Origin: JBEKHT01 sp049511715
Lineage (GTDB): Bacteria; Chloroflexota; Anaerolineae; Anaerolineales; RBG-16-64-43
Length of the DNA: 33,246 nt
Assembly (NCBI GenBank): GCA_049511715.1
Contig: JBEKXU010000036.1
Span: 1 to 33,246, forward strand
Direction: 5' to 3'
Position numbers and translations under genes: made by a program. Below, piece by piece: positions 25,911-33,246 of this stretch. How positions within the stretch are numbered: position 1 is the first letter of the stretch; every line of letters starts with the position of its first letter. The notes beneath the pieces are model-generated. The model ran no database searches. It saw nothing but the letters and a program-made list of their open reading frames with translations, and was not told the origin of the DNA.

Positions 25911-26700
25911 CCTGGCGATCCTCGCTGCCCCGGCCCAAATTCCAGGAGCTGCCTCCAAGATCCCACACGGGGAATGGGACACCATCCGGCGTTGGGCAAT
26001 CGGGACAGGGATTTGATGGCTTCTATCCGGCCCAGTCGCATTGGCCATGGGAGCAAGAGCTGGTGCGGATCGACCGGAGTCCGCAGGGGTCCGGCGGTCC
26101 CTCCTCGGATGGAGTTCCACGAGGGAGATGGGCATGTTCGGACTCAAGCGGACGCGGCGATGCAAAGAGTCTACCCGCCTGCAGGCTCCGCAACAGCTCC
26201 GCCTCTCTTCCAGCGCGCTCGCATCTTGTCGACCAAACTGCCAGCGCAGGGGCGGGGTGAAGCCCGATTACAGATCTGGCGTTGAGCGGGGCTGTTCCTG
26301 CTTCCTTGACATCCCATCATGGGATTCCCAACCTGAAGTCACGCCACATTCTCATTGCGGGCTCACGGGTCCCTGGCCCGAGGCCTCTCCACCGATGGGA
26401 ATGGCAAGCAACTGGAGGCGGTCCTTATCGGTGCATTAGGAAGGCGGGCATCGGCCACCGCTGTCTCCTGTTACGAGGCCTCTCCACATGTCGAAGGGAT
26501 TCTTCCCAGGCCAAGAAGTCTCATCAGGATATCGAAGCCCGTGATTCCAAAATTGGCTTGGGGTGATGTACACTTGGCCCGGCCGGCCTTTCGCATCCGC
26601 TGGGGGGCGGGTGCGCGCATGGCCACGCAGAGCCCGAAGGACCTCAGGTCCCCCGCTTTGGGCGGCTTGCCGCCTACTTATCCGAGGAAGGAGATCTCGC
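25911..26700. other. 790-bp gene-free interval before the ammonia-lyase gene
   Basis: No credible gene on either strand. Open frames of up to about 140 codons have low-complexity, family-less translations. The only structures I noted are a TTGACA at 26306-26311 overlapping a palindrome ATCCCAT-C-ATGGGAT (26311-26325), without a -10 at the right distance. Confidence 0.3.
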
Positions 26701-28227
26701 ATGGGTATCTTGCTCGATGGTTCCGGTCTCTCAGTTGAGAAGCTGGTGCGCATTGCCCGATTGGGCGAGAAAGTAGAGCTTAGCCCCGAGGCACTTGAGC
26801 GCATCCGCGTCTGCCGGAATATGCTTGAGGACAAAGTCCGGGCGCATGAAATCATGTACGGGGTCAACACCGGAATCGGCGAGTTTTCCGAGGTGGTCCT
26901 CTCCGACGAACAGGTCCAGCAGTTCCAGCGCTATTTGATCTACAACCACGCCGCGGGGATTGGCGAGCCGGCGCCCATCGAGTATGTCCGCGGCGCCATG
27001 GCGAGCCGGATCAACGTCCACGCTCATGGCAACTCGGGATGCCGACCCGAGATCACACAGACCTTGGTGGAAATGCTGAACCGAGGTCTCACCCCAGTCG
27101 TCTGCCAGAAAGGCTCTGTGGGGGCTTCAGGGGATCTGGCGCCCATGGCTCAGATGGCGCTCCTGTTGATGGGTGAAGGCGAGGCCTTTTTTGAAGGGAA
27201 GCGCCTCCCCGGAAAGGAAGCCATGGCGAGGGCGGGGATCCCTGTCCCCGACCTGCAGGCGCGCGATGGGCTGGCCGCGATCAACGGCTCGAACCTGCTC
27301 ACGGCGATGAGCGCACTTCATCTCTATGACATGAACCGCTTGCTCAAACAGGCGGAAATTGCCTGTGCCATGAGCTTGGAAGCCCTGTTGGCCAACATGA
27401 AACCCTACGATGTTCGCGTTCACCAAGTACGTGGGTTCCCAGGAGCCGTGAGGAGCGCAAAGGCCATCATGCGATGCATCCAGGGCAGTGATCTCCTGAC
27501 CGGCAAGATGAAGACCAAAGTCCAGGATGCGTATTCGATGCGCGCCTCGCCGCAAGTTATCGGGGCGGCTCACGATGCCGTCGCTTGGGCCAAGACTCAA
27601 GTGGAGACAGAGCTCAATGGGGTAGGCGATAACCCCATTTTCCTTCCGGAATACAAGCTGACCCTGACGGGCGCAAATTTCCAGGGAACGCCGGTATCGC
27701 TGCCGATGGACTTGGCGGGCGTAGCCATCACCATGGTGTGCGTGCTCTCCGAACGACGCCTGAATCGTCTGACCAATCCTGCACTGAGTGAAGGGCTGCC
27801 TGCCTTCCTGACCAAGGGCGCAGGCATGTTCTCTGGCATGATGCTCAGCCAATACACGGCCGACAGCCTTATCGTGGAACAGCGCATCCTCTCCGCCCCC
27901 GCCAGCGTCGAATCCATCCCGGCGGCGGCCGACCAGGAGGACTTTGTGTCGATGGGCATGAATACGGCCATCAAGAATGCCCAGATACTCGAGAACGCCT
28001 ACGGGATCATCGCCATCGAGTTCATGGCCGCGGCTCAGGGATTGGATTTCCGTTCCTTTGCGCCTGGCCGGGGGACCCAAGTGGCGCATCAGGTGATCCG
28101 CAAATATGTCCGGCATCTGGAAGAGGATCGTCCCCTGTATGTAGACCACAACCAACTCGTGCCGGTGATCCGGTCGAGTGAGATCCTCGACGCGGTCGAG
28201 AGCGCCGTGGGAAGCCTCGAGTCGTAA
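26701..28227 (+). CDS. Histidine/aromatic amino acid ammonia-lyase family enzyme
   Basis: A 508-residue lyase. The electrophilic MIO group would form from Ala142-Ser143-Gly144 in GSVGASGDLAP. Other active-site positions are Tyr53 (YGVNTG), His83 (NHAAG), Asn195 (AINGS), Gln275/Tyr278/Arg281 (QDAYSMR), Phe327 and Glu413 (QEDFVSM). His83 and the Glu of QED are features of histidine ammonia-lyase (HutH) rather than PAL/TAL, but the usual NFH is NFQ and the usual RC is RA. Histidine to urocanate is therefore plausible but not certain. No hutU, hutI or hutG is near. The start is fixed by GGAAGGAG seven bases before the ATG. Confidence 0.9.
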   Translation: MGILLDGSGLSVEKLVRIARLGEKVELSPEALERIRVCRNMLEDKVRAHEIMYGVNTGIGEFSEVVLSDEQVQQFQRYLIYNHAAGIGEPAPIEYVRGAMASRINVHAHGNSGCRPEITQTLVEMLNRGLTPVVCQKGSVGASGDLAPMAQMALLLMGEGEAFFEGKRLPGKEAMARAGIPVPDLQARDGLAAINGSNLLTAMSALHLYDMNRLLKQAEIACAMSLEALLANMKPYDVRVHQVRGFPGAVRSAKAIMRCIQGSDLLTGKMKTKVQDAYSMRASPQVIGAAHDAVAWAKTQVETELNGVGDNPIFLPEYKLTLTGANFQGTPVSLPMDLAGVAITMVCVLSERRLNRLTNPALSEGLPAFLTKGAGMFSGMMLSQYTADSLIVEQRILSAPASVESIPAAADQEDFVSMGMNTAIKNAQILENAYGIIAIEFMAAAQGLDFRSFAPGRGTQVAHQVIRKYVRHLEEDRPLYVDHNQLVPVIRSSEILDAVESAVGSLES

Positions 28228-28854
28228 TTCCGCTTTGTCGTTATCTCAGGCGTGCGGAGGCGGCTCCACAGGCCGCCATTACCCATCGGCGAATAAGCTC
28301 CCTGCCCCGACCGGGCGGGATCCCCGGCTGGTCTCCACGCTCCAAGCGCTGGAAGGAGTCTCCTTCCCACAGGTGGGGGCAAGAGACCTCATCGACCTTG
28401 CCGGCTGAGTTAGAAATGCTCTTTCCGCTCCACACCTCCGGAGCATGGCCTTTGCCTTCTCAACCCGTGGCACGCGGTTGGCGTGTGTCTGGATGCAGAA
28501 GCACGGCCTGAGGTCAGCCCGTGCGACAGGTACCGGACTTGCCTGCCCCGAACGCCCTAGGTCGGAAACAGGCTTCCCAGCTTGCGGCTTGCCACCCATC
28601 GATTGCAGCCGAAGACATGAAAACGCCTTCTTGCCTGGGCCGCGCAGAAGGGCATCACGGCACAAGGGTTCCGGTGGCTCTCGGCCGCTTGCCGGGTTAT
28701 GCCGCAAATGGGCTAGCAGGCCTTACCGCCGCCACCCAGCCAAGCTACAATGGGAGCCGAGTAGGAATCCGGTTCCGCGCAGGAGCCGATTCGTTCCTTT
28801 GAGGACGAGAAGCGCCTCCATGCCCTGGCCGAACCATGCGAACCTACCCCACGA
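28228..28854. other. 627-bp gene-free interval before the kinase gene
   Basis: No supported gene. Open frames on both strands (up to about 145 codons) lack recognisable sequence. A small hairpin GGCGGC/GCCGCC at 28259-28277 follows the ammonia-lyase gene without a T-tract. The right part holds the promoter candidate at 28723-28751. Confidence 0.3.
28723..28751 (+). promoter_or_regulatory. Promoter candidate for the deoxynucleoside kinase gene
   Basis: TTACCG (28723-28728), a 17-bp spacer and TACAAT (28746-28751), the same form as upstream of fabF. Transcription would start near 28758, about 100 nt before the kinase start. Confidence 0.4.
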
Positions 28855-29511
28855 ATGCGAAAGCGTCCCATGGGCAAGCTGATTTCGGTGGTTGGCAACT
28901 CGGGGGTCGGCAAGACCACCTTAACTCAAGCGCTGGCGAGAAATGGGCGCTGGGTGACCGGGGTAGAGCAACACCGGGAGCGTCCATTTCAGGAATCCTT
29001 CGCGCACGATCTTCATCGCTTCGGGCTTGCCAATCAACTGGATTACCTGCTTTTCCGAGCCGAACAGGAGTTGGCTATTCGCCAGGGCGCGGTGCCGGGA
29101 ATCCAAGACGGCGGTCTGGATCTCGACTTCCAGGTCTTCACTCGGCTCTTCCATTTCAAGGGATACCTGAGCGACCCGGAGTTCTCACTGTGCGAGAGGC
29201 TCTACCTCGTCCTGCGTGCGACGCTGCCTCCTCCGGATCTGATCCTTCGCCTCACGGCGCCCCTGGAGCTTCTCACTCAGCGATATCGCCAGAGGGGTCG
29301 AGCCTTCGAGATCGCCAAGCAGGAAGACCTCCCGATCATGGAGCGCCTGCTGGGAGAGTGGCTCGACTCAGTACCCGCGATTCGCTTGATCATGGTTGAT
29401 GCCGGCCAAGACAGGAGTCATTTCAGGAACCTGGTCCCGGGAATCCTCAAGGAAATCAACCGGATTATCCCTGCGAAAACAAACCCACGGCCCAAGCCGG
29501 ACCGTGGGTGA
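28855..29511 (+). CDS. Deoxynucleoside kinase family protein
   Basis: A 218-residue P-loop kinase of the dNK (deoxyadenosine/deoxyguanosine kinase) type. The Walker A motif GNSGVGKT follows the first strand (ISVVG), then EQHRERPF, which carries the family's conserved Glu, and a lid-like RQRGRAFE segment after the PDLILRL strand. The family phosphorylates deoxynucleosides for salvage of DNA precursors. The DRS-type motif is not clear; IQDGGLDLD occupies the place where relatives have a (S/D)xYxxDxD pattern. Two ATGs, at 28855 and 28870, are possible and neither has a clear ribosome site; the second gives MGKLISVVGN, a common start. The gene converges on gcvPB. Confidence 0.8.
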   Translation: MRKRPMGKLISVVGNSGVGKTTLTQALARNGRWVTGVEQHRERPFQESFAHDLHRFGLANQLDYLLFRAEQELAIRQGAVPGIQDGGLDLDFQVFTRLFHFKGYLSDPEFSLCERLYLVLRATLPPPDLILRLTAPLELLTQRYRQRGRAFEIAKQEDLPIMERLLGEWLDSVPAIRLIMVDAGQDRSHFRNLVPGILKEINRIIPAKTNPRPKPDRG

Positions 29512-29527
29512 TCTGAACTCAACGCCA

Positions 29528-29553
29528 GGGCCCGGGCGCGCCAGCCCGGGCCC
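29528..29553. terminator. Strong hairpin between convergent genes
   Basis: GGGCCCGGGC - 6-base loop - GCCCGGGCCC forms a 10-bp perfect GC stem in the 60-bp gap between the kinase stop and the gcvPB stop. It could end transcription from both sides. There is no T-tract on either strand, so it is not a textbook intrinsic terminator. A second hairpin, ACCCACGG/CCGTGGGT (29483-29509), overlaps the kinase's last codons. Confidence 0.5.
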
Positions 29554-29571
29554 GAATAGGAATCCTCCGCC

Positions 29572-31053
29572 TCAGGCGGCCTCGTCGTCAGCCCCGGGGG
29601 AAACCGGGCGACAGCAGAGCACCAGCTCCTTGGCGGCGCGGACCTCATCCAGCCTCGAGACGGGGGCGGTATGGGGCGCTCCAGTGAGAAGTTCGGGCTG
29701 AGTTCGAGCCTCCTCGGCGATCTTCAGCAGCGCATCAGCGAAGGCGTCGAGCGTCTGCTTGCTCTCGGTCTCTGTGGGTTCGATCATCAAAGCCTCAGGC
29801 ACAATCAAGGGAAAGTAGTTCGTGGGCGGGTGAAAGCCGAAGTCCATCAGGCGCTTCGAGATATCCAGCGCTCGGATTCCGGGCGCCTGTTCCCACTTGC
29901 CCTCCACCACGAACTCGTGCTTGCAGAGACGGTCGTAAGGGACATGATAAGTCTCGCGCAACCGGGTTCGCAGGTAGTTTGCGTTGAGCACGGCATGATT
30001 GGCCACTTCCCGCAAGCCCCGGGCTCCCTGCATGCGGATATATATGTAGGCCCGGACGAGCACGCCAAAGTTGCCGTGGAACGCCTTCACGCGTCCAATT
30101 GACTTGCTCGGGGTGGCGAATCCATACACGGGAGGGCCCTCTTGGTCGCCTGGCGCGGTGATCTCCACGATGGGCGCTGGCAAGAAGTCGATCAGGGACT
30201 TGGCCACTCCGACCGGCCCCGAACCGGGGCCGCCTCCCCCATGGGGGGTCGCAAAGGTCTTGTGAAGGTTGAAGTGCAGGACGTCAAACCCGCAGTCCCC
30301 CGGCCGCAGGATTCCCAGCAGCGCATTCAGGTTCGCGCCATCTCCATAGAGGAGAGCGCCGCACTGGTGCAGGCATCGGGCGATTTCTTCAAGGTTCTCG
30401 TCGAAGAGGCCGAGCGTGTTGGGGTTGGTGAGCATCAGCCCCGCCACCGTTTCATCACAGATCGCCCGAAGCGCTTGCAGATCGAGGTTGCCCCGCCCAT
30501 CGGAGGGCAGCTCGACGACTTGCAGCCCGGCCATGGTCGTGCTGGCTGGGTTGGTACCGTGAGCCGAATCGGGGATGAGGATCTTGGTGCGTCGATTGTC
30601 GCCCCGACTTCGATGGTAGGCCCGCATCATCATCACGCCCGTGAACTCACCATGCGCTCCGGCCGAAGGCTGAAGGGACACGCCTGCCATGCCCGAGATC
30701 TCTTTCAGCCACTCTTGAAGTTCATACATCAAGGCCAGATTGCCCTGGGAGAAGCTCGGGTCTTGAAGCGGGTGACTGAAGGCAAACCCGGGGAGGCGGG
30801 CTGCATCTTCGTCGACTTTAGGGTTGTACTTCATGGTACAGGAACCCAGCGGATAGAAACCCGTGTCCACCGCGTAGTTCCTTTGGGACAGATGCACAAA
30901 GTGGCGCACGACGTCGCCCTCCGAGAGTTCCGGCAGGGGAAGATCAGCCCGCAGGAGGCCGGTGGGCAGTTCACTTTCTGGAACATCAGTCTTCGGAAGA
31001 GCCACTCCCTCTCGCCCGGGGACAGAGATCTCGTAGACCAAGGGCTCGGTCAT
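29572..31053 (-). CDS. gcvPB: Glycine dehydrogenase (decarboxylating) subunit 2
   Basis: A 493-residue PLP-dependent P-protein half. The glycine cleavage P-protein decarboxylates glycine and passes the aminomethyl group to lipoylated GcvH. In two-subunit enzymes this half carries the PLP lysine, here Lys265 in HFNLHKTFATPHGGGG. Other conserved parts are YPLGSCTMKYNPK (67-79), QPSAGAHGE and PDSAHGTNPAS. The ATG overlaps the gcvPA stop codon by four bases (ATGA) and has a GGGAGG site, so translation of the two subunits is coupled. The C-terminus is acidic. Confidence 0.95.
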   Translation of the reverse strand: MTEPLVYEISVPGREGVALPKTDVPESELPTGLLRADLPLPELSEGDVVRHFVHLSQRNYAVDTGFYPLGSCTMKYNPKVDEDAARLPGFAFSHPLQDPSFSQGNLALMYELQEWLKEISGMAGVSLQPSAGAHGEFTGVMMMRAYHRSRGDNRRTKILIPDSAHGTNPASTTMAGLQVVELPSDGRGNLDLQALRAICDETVAGLMLTNPNTLGLFDENLEEIARCLHQCGALLYGDGANLNALLGILRPGDCGFDVLHFNLHKTFATPHGGGGPGSGPVGVAKSLIDFLPAPIVEITAPGDQEGPPVYGFATPSKSIGRVKAFHGNFGVLVRAYIYIRMQGARGLREVANHAVLNANYLRTRLRETYHVPYDRLCKHEFVVEGKWEQAPGIRALDISKRLMDFGFHPPTNYFPLIVPEALMIEPTETESKQTLDAFADALLKIAEEARTQPELLTGAPHTAPVSRLDEVRAAKELVLCCRPVSPGADDEAA

Positions 31054-32429
31054 TTTAGGCCTCCCTTCTCCGGGAGCTCGCTCAAGGCGGTCACCAGGCT
31101 GTCAATGTCCTCTCGCGTGTTCAATTCCGTAACGGCAACGAGCATGTGACCCTGGAGCCCGGGGAAATCCCGCCCCAGGTCATAGCCACCCAAAATGCCC
31201 CACTCGTCGAGCAGAAAACGGTTGATTTCGGCGACTGGCCTGGGGCAGCGCAAGACGAATTCATGAAAGAACGGCCCTCGGCTGGCCAGACTGAAACCGG
31301 CGACCTGCGAGAGGCGTTCGGCCGCGTAGTGAGCCCTGTGATAACAAAGCTCTGCAACCCGTCGTAACCCTTGCTTGCCCATCTGACTCAGGTAGACCGC
31401 GGCCGCAAGCGCCATCAGCCCCTGATTGGTGCAGATGTTGGAACTGGCGCGCGCACGTTTGATGTGCTGTTCCCGCGCCGAAAGAGTGAGAACGTAACCG
31501 CGCCGTCCCTCGGTATCCTGCGTCTGTCCCACCAGGCGTCCCGACATCTTGTGGACAAAGGCCTGACGGGTAGCAAAGAAGCCAAGGTAAGGGCCGCCAA
31601 AAGAGAGGGGAATCCCCAAGGGCTGACCTTCCCCGCAGGCCACATCCGCGCCCATCTCGCCGGGTGGCTTGAGCAAGCCCAAGGCGATCGGGTTCGCGAC
31701 TACGGCCAAAAGCGCGCCCTTGCGATGGACGGATTCCGCCAGCGGGGCCAGGTCCTCCACCTCTCCCAAAAAAGTCGGGTAAGGCGCGATGACGAGGGCC
31801 GTTGCCTCGTCAACCCGAGAGGCCAAAGAATCGGCCCGACTGCGTTCCTGCAGTTCCTGCAGATTCGCGGGCGCCTCGTCTCCCCCTATTTCCACATCTA
31901 CGCCCTGCATATAGGTGCGCACGACCTCTCGGTATTGAGGGTGAAGACCCGGCGAGAGGACGATTTTTTTGCGATGGCGCACCTGGTTTAGGGCCAGGAT
32001 CACGGCCTCCGCCGTTGCGGTTGCGCCGTCATAGTGAGAAGCGTTGGCAACTTCCATCCCTGTGAGCTGGGCGATCAAGCTCTGATACTCGAAGATGGCC
32101 TGCAGGGTGCCCTGACAAATTTCGGGCTGATACGGCGTGTAGGCCGTGTAGAACTCCCCGCGCAGGAGGATATGCTGAACGGCCGAGGGGATGAAATGGT
32201 TATAGGCCCCGGCCCCCAAGAAGCAGGTGGTATGCAGAGTTTCAAGATTCGCCTCCGAGAGTTCACGCAACTCATTGAGGGCCTCGATTTCCGATAGAGG
32301 CTCTGGAAGGTGCAGCCGGGGAAAGCGCATCTGCGCGGGAACGTCGGCAAAGAGCTCGTCGACCGTTTTGACCCCGATCGCCTCCAGCATGGCCTCCCGT
32401 TCCCGGTCGGTATGAGGTATGTAGGGCAT
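31050..32429 (-). CDS. gcvPA: Glycine dehydrogenase (decarboxylating) subunit 1
   Basis: A 459-residue partner of GcvPB in the heterotetrameric P-protein, related to it in fold but without the PLP lysine. It shows the typical start MPYIPHTDREREAML, FLGAGAYNHFIPS, FYTAYTPYQPEICQGTLQAIFEYQ, MEVANASHYDGATA and SNICTNQGL. I chose the ATG at 32429; the open frame extends 25 codons upstream into the gcvH end without family similarity. It lies 16 bp after gcvH and overlaps gcvPB by four bases, so H-PA-PB form one operon under the glycine riboswitch. Confidence 0.95.
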   Translation of the reverse strand: MPYIPHTDREREAMLEAIGVKTVDELFADVPAQMRFPRLHLPEPLSEIEALNELRELSEANLETLHTTCFLGAGAYNHFIPSAVQHILLRGEFYTAYTPYQPEICQGTLQAIFEYQSLIAQLTGMEVANASHYDGATATAEAVILALNQVRHRKKIVLSPGLHPQYREVVRTYMQGVDVEIGGDEAPANLQELQERSRADSLASRVDEATALVIAPYPTFLGEVEDLAPLAESVHRKGALLAVVANPIALGLLKPPGEMGADVACGEGQPLGIPLSFGGPYLGFFATRQAFVHKMSGRLVGQTQDTEGRRGYVLTLSAREQHIKRARASSNICTNQGLMALAAAVYLSQMGKQGLRRVAELCYHRAHYAAERLSQVAGFSLASRGPFFHEFVLRCPRPVAEINRFLLDEWGILGGYDLGRDFPGLQGHMLVAVTELNTREDIDSLVTALSELPEKGGLK

Positions 32430-32445
32430 TTGGCACCCCCTGCCC

Positions 32446-32838
32446 TTAGTGCTCGCGCCCGGCGCAGAATGCCTCGTAGGCCTTCGCGTCCATGAGCTGA
32501 TCAAGGGCTTTCGGGTCGGCCGGTGTGAACTTCACCAACCAAGCCGCGCCGTAGGGATCCTTGTTGAGACCCTCCGGGTCGGAGGGCAGGGCCCCATTGA
32601 TCTCGCGGATCGTCCCCGACACCGGGAGGTAAACCTCCGAGGCGGCCTTCACAGACTCGATCGAGGCCACAGGATCGCCTGCCGTGAGCGAGGCTCCCAC
32701 CCCCGCGGTCACCTCTACATAGACGATGTCGGAGAGCTGGGACTGGGCATAGTCCGTAATCCCCAGGGTAGCGACTTTCCCCTCCAGGCCGACCCACTCG
32801 TCCGACTTGGTGTATTTCAGATGGCTTGGAAATTGCAT
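32446..32838 (-). CDS. gcvH: Glycine cleavage system H protein
   Basis: A 130-residue lipoyl carrier that shuttles the aminomethyl group among the P, T and L proteins. The lipoylation lysine is Lys64 in SIESVKAASEVYLPVSG. The N-terminal LKYTKSDEWV and the C-terminal PYGAAWLVKF segments are standard, and the length is normal. The ATG has GGGAGG eight bases upstream. It is the first gene of the operon after the riboswitch. Confidence 0.96.
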   Translation of the reverse strand: MQFPSHLKYTKSDEWVGLEGKVATLGITDYAQSQLSDIVYVEVTAGVGASLTAGDPVASIESVKAASEVYLPVSGTIREINGALPSDPEGLNKDPYGAAWLVKFTPADPKALDQLMDAKAYEAFCAGREH

Positions 32839-32860
32839 GGCTGGCCTCCCTCACTTGGTA

Positions 32861-32894
32861 TGGAAAACAAGAACGCGCACGGCAAAGTGCGCGT
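32861..32894 (-). terminator. Intrinsic terminator of the glycine riboswitch expression platform
   Basis: Reading on the minus strand, ACGCGCAC - TTTGCC - GTGCGCGT forms an 8-bp perfect stem, immediately followed by TCTTGTTTTCC. It lies between the second aptamer and gcvH, as expected for a switch that ends transcription when glycine is low and lets it proceed when glycine binds. Confidence 0.7.
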
Positions 32895-32904
32895 CCTCTG
32901 TTTT

Positions 32905-33072
32905 AATTACCTGAGAGATTCCCCCGCTCGGGGTTGCCCCTTCGGTGTAAAGAACGCTTTCCAGAGGATACGAGCGTGGGGTCCCTTGGACCTGAGAGTT
33001 TCGCCACAGCCTGCACCGGACTGTGGCTTGCCCCTTCGGTGCTCCACTCAATCGGAGTCTCTTCCCCGCGCT
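32905..33072 (-). promoter_or_regulatory. Tandem glycine riboswitch
   Basis: Two glycine aptamers follow one another on the minus strand. Each has the conserved ACCGAAGGGGCAA block (complements at 33028-33040 and 32934-32946) and the closing CTCTCAGG block (complements at 32991-32998 and 32910-32917). The first aptamer opens with GGGGAAGAGACTCC near 33068. The two 13-nt blocks are identical and 94 nt apart. Known glycine riboswitches of this class bind glycine in each aptamer and switch on glycine cleavage genes; the gene order here (gcvH-gcvPA-gcvPB downstream) agrees. Confidence 0.94.
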
Positions 33073-33091
33073 GTCTTTTGAATTGAGCGCG

Positions 33092-33120
33092 ATTCTATGA
33101 CTCCTCGAACCTCAAGTCAA
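33092..33120 (-). promoter_or_regulatory. Promoter of the gcv operon
   Basis: On the minus strand TTGACT (33115-33120), a 17-bp spacer and TAGAAT (33092-33097) make a near-consensus sigma70 promoter. The predicted start, near 33085, is about 15 bp before the first riboswitch aptamer. Confidence 0.75.
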
Positions 33121-33197
33121 GTTCCCGCGTTCCCTCACCTAGAATGCTACCGAAGGGCTATGGTTCCCTCAAAAGATAATGTTACTGAGAGGGGACT

Positions 33198-33246
33198 ATG
33201 CCCAAGCCAGAGCCCATGACCCTACCAGAGCGCCGGAAATACCTCT
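33198..33246 (+). CDS. 5' end of a probable integrase-type transposase gene (cut by window edge)
   Basis: Only 16 codons are in the window, reading MPKPEPMTLPERRKYL. The MTxxERRKYL beginning is typical of DDE integrase-core transposases whose N-terminus continues as a helical DNA-binding region, but so short a piece cannot settle it. A GAGAGGGG ribosome site precedes the ATG. The AT-richer stretch just upstream (about 33160-33190) could include the end of an insertion element; I could not define a terminal repeat because the other end is outside the window. Confidence 0.4.
   Translation, partial: MPKPEPMTLPERRKYL

Noticed and set aside
26306..26325. TTGACA overlapping the palindrome ATCCCAT-C-ATGGGAT
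   Set aside because: There is no -10 box at 16-18 bp and the ammonia-lyase start is about 375 bp away; not enough to call a promoter or operator.
27127..28155. Minus-strand open frame of 342 codons
   Set aside because: It is antisense to the ammonia-lyase gene, which has the MIO motif and family-length sequence.
30142..31149. Plus-strand open frame of 335 codons
   Set aside because: It is antisense to gcvPB, whose PLP site and length are unambiguous.
33095..33114. GGTTCGAGGAGTC on the minus strand, similar to a tRNA T-arm
   Set aside because: The flanking bases do not form a T-stem or acceptor stem, and the segment lies between the -35 and -10 of the gcv promoter.
33149..33157. ACCGAAGGG upstream of the transposase-like frame, resembling the glycine aptamer block
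   Set aside because: It is on the opposite strand from the riboswitch, lacks the GGCAA end and has no CTCTCAGG partner or stems; a chance match.

Overview
The window reads as a GC-rich bacterial chromosome segment with about 25 recognisable genes, mostly housekeeping and metabolic. The gene content suggests a Chloroflexota-type bacterium: a VanW/YoaR-like protein, a MoeA protein fused to a periplasmic-binding-like domain, tandem DinB-fold domains, a DUF362 protein and a two-subunit (P1/P2) glycine decarboxylase. This placement is an inference from gene families. There is no rRNA or other phylogenetic marker in the window to confirm it.

Left part (about 0.3-20 kb, all minus strand). In transcription order, right to left, the genes are: a small lipoprotein with a mini molybdopterin-oxidoreductase-like fold; an MtaD-like amidohydrolase; a DUF362 protein with a C-terminal membrane anchor; a flippase-like (LPG synthase TM) membrane protein overlapping a PHP phosphoesterase; glycerol-3-phosphate dehydrogenase; a VanW-family cell-surface protein, apparently with a near-leaderless promoter; a Trm112-like zinc protein; a Tat-exported L,D-transpeptidase; proline dehydrogenase; a PTR1-like SDR with altered catalytic residues; a tandem DinB protein; an unrecognised protein; MoeA; a polysaccharide-deacetylase lipoprotein; and a MoeA-PBP fusion. 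Several are closely spaced and probably co-transcribed (PRODH-SDR, flippase-PHP, deacetylase-MoeA-PBP). Themes are envelope remodelling, molybdenum cofactor assembly and feeding of electrons into the respiratory chain.

Middle part (about 20.2-29.5 kb, all plus strand). The genes are an LTA4H-like M1 aminopeptidase, an EamA transporter, a FabF-type ketoacyl synthase, a SET-domain lysine methyltransferase with a basic tail, a histidine/aromatic ammonia-lyase and a deoxynucleoside kinase. They look monocistronic and are separated by unusually long gene-free stretches, three of them 600-800 bp. Two of these genes have the same promoter form, TTACC(C/G)-17-TACAAT.

Right end (29.5-33.2 kb). The minus-strand operon gcvH-gcvPA-gcvPB is preceded by a clear sigma70-type promoter, a tandem glycine riboswitch and an intrinsic terminator. 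No gcvT is visible. A divergent plus-strand frame at the window edge looks like the N-terminus of an integrase-type transposase.

I saw no CRISPR array, tRNA, rRNA, phage cluster or recognised defence system. The best leads for something less described are the MoeA-PBP/MoeA pair, the SET protein, the SDR and ammonia-lyase active-site variants, and the long gene-free intervals.
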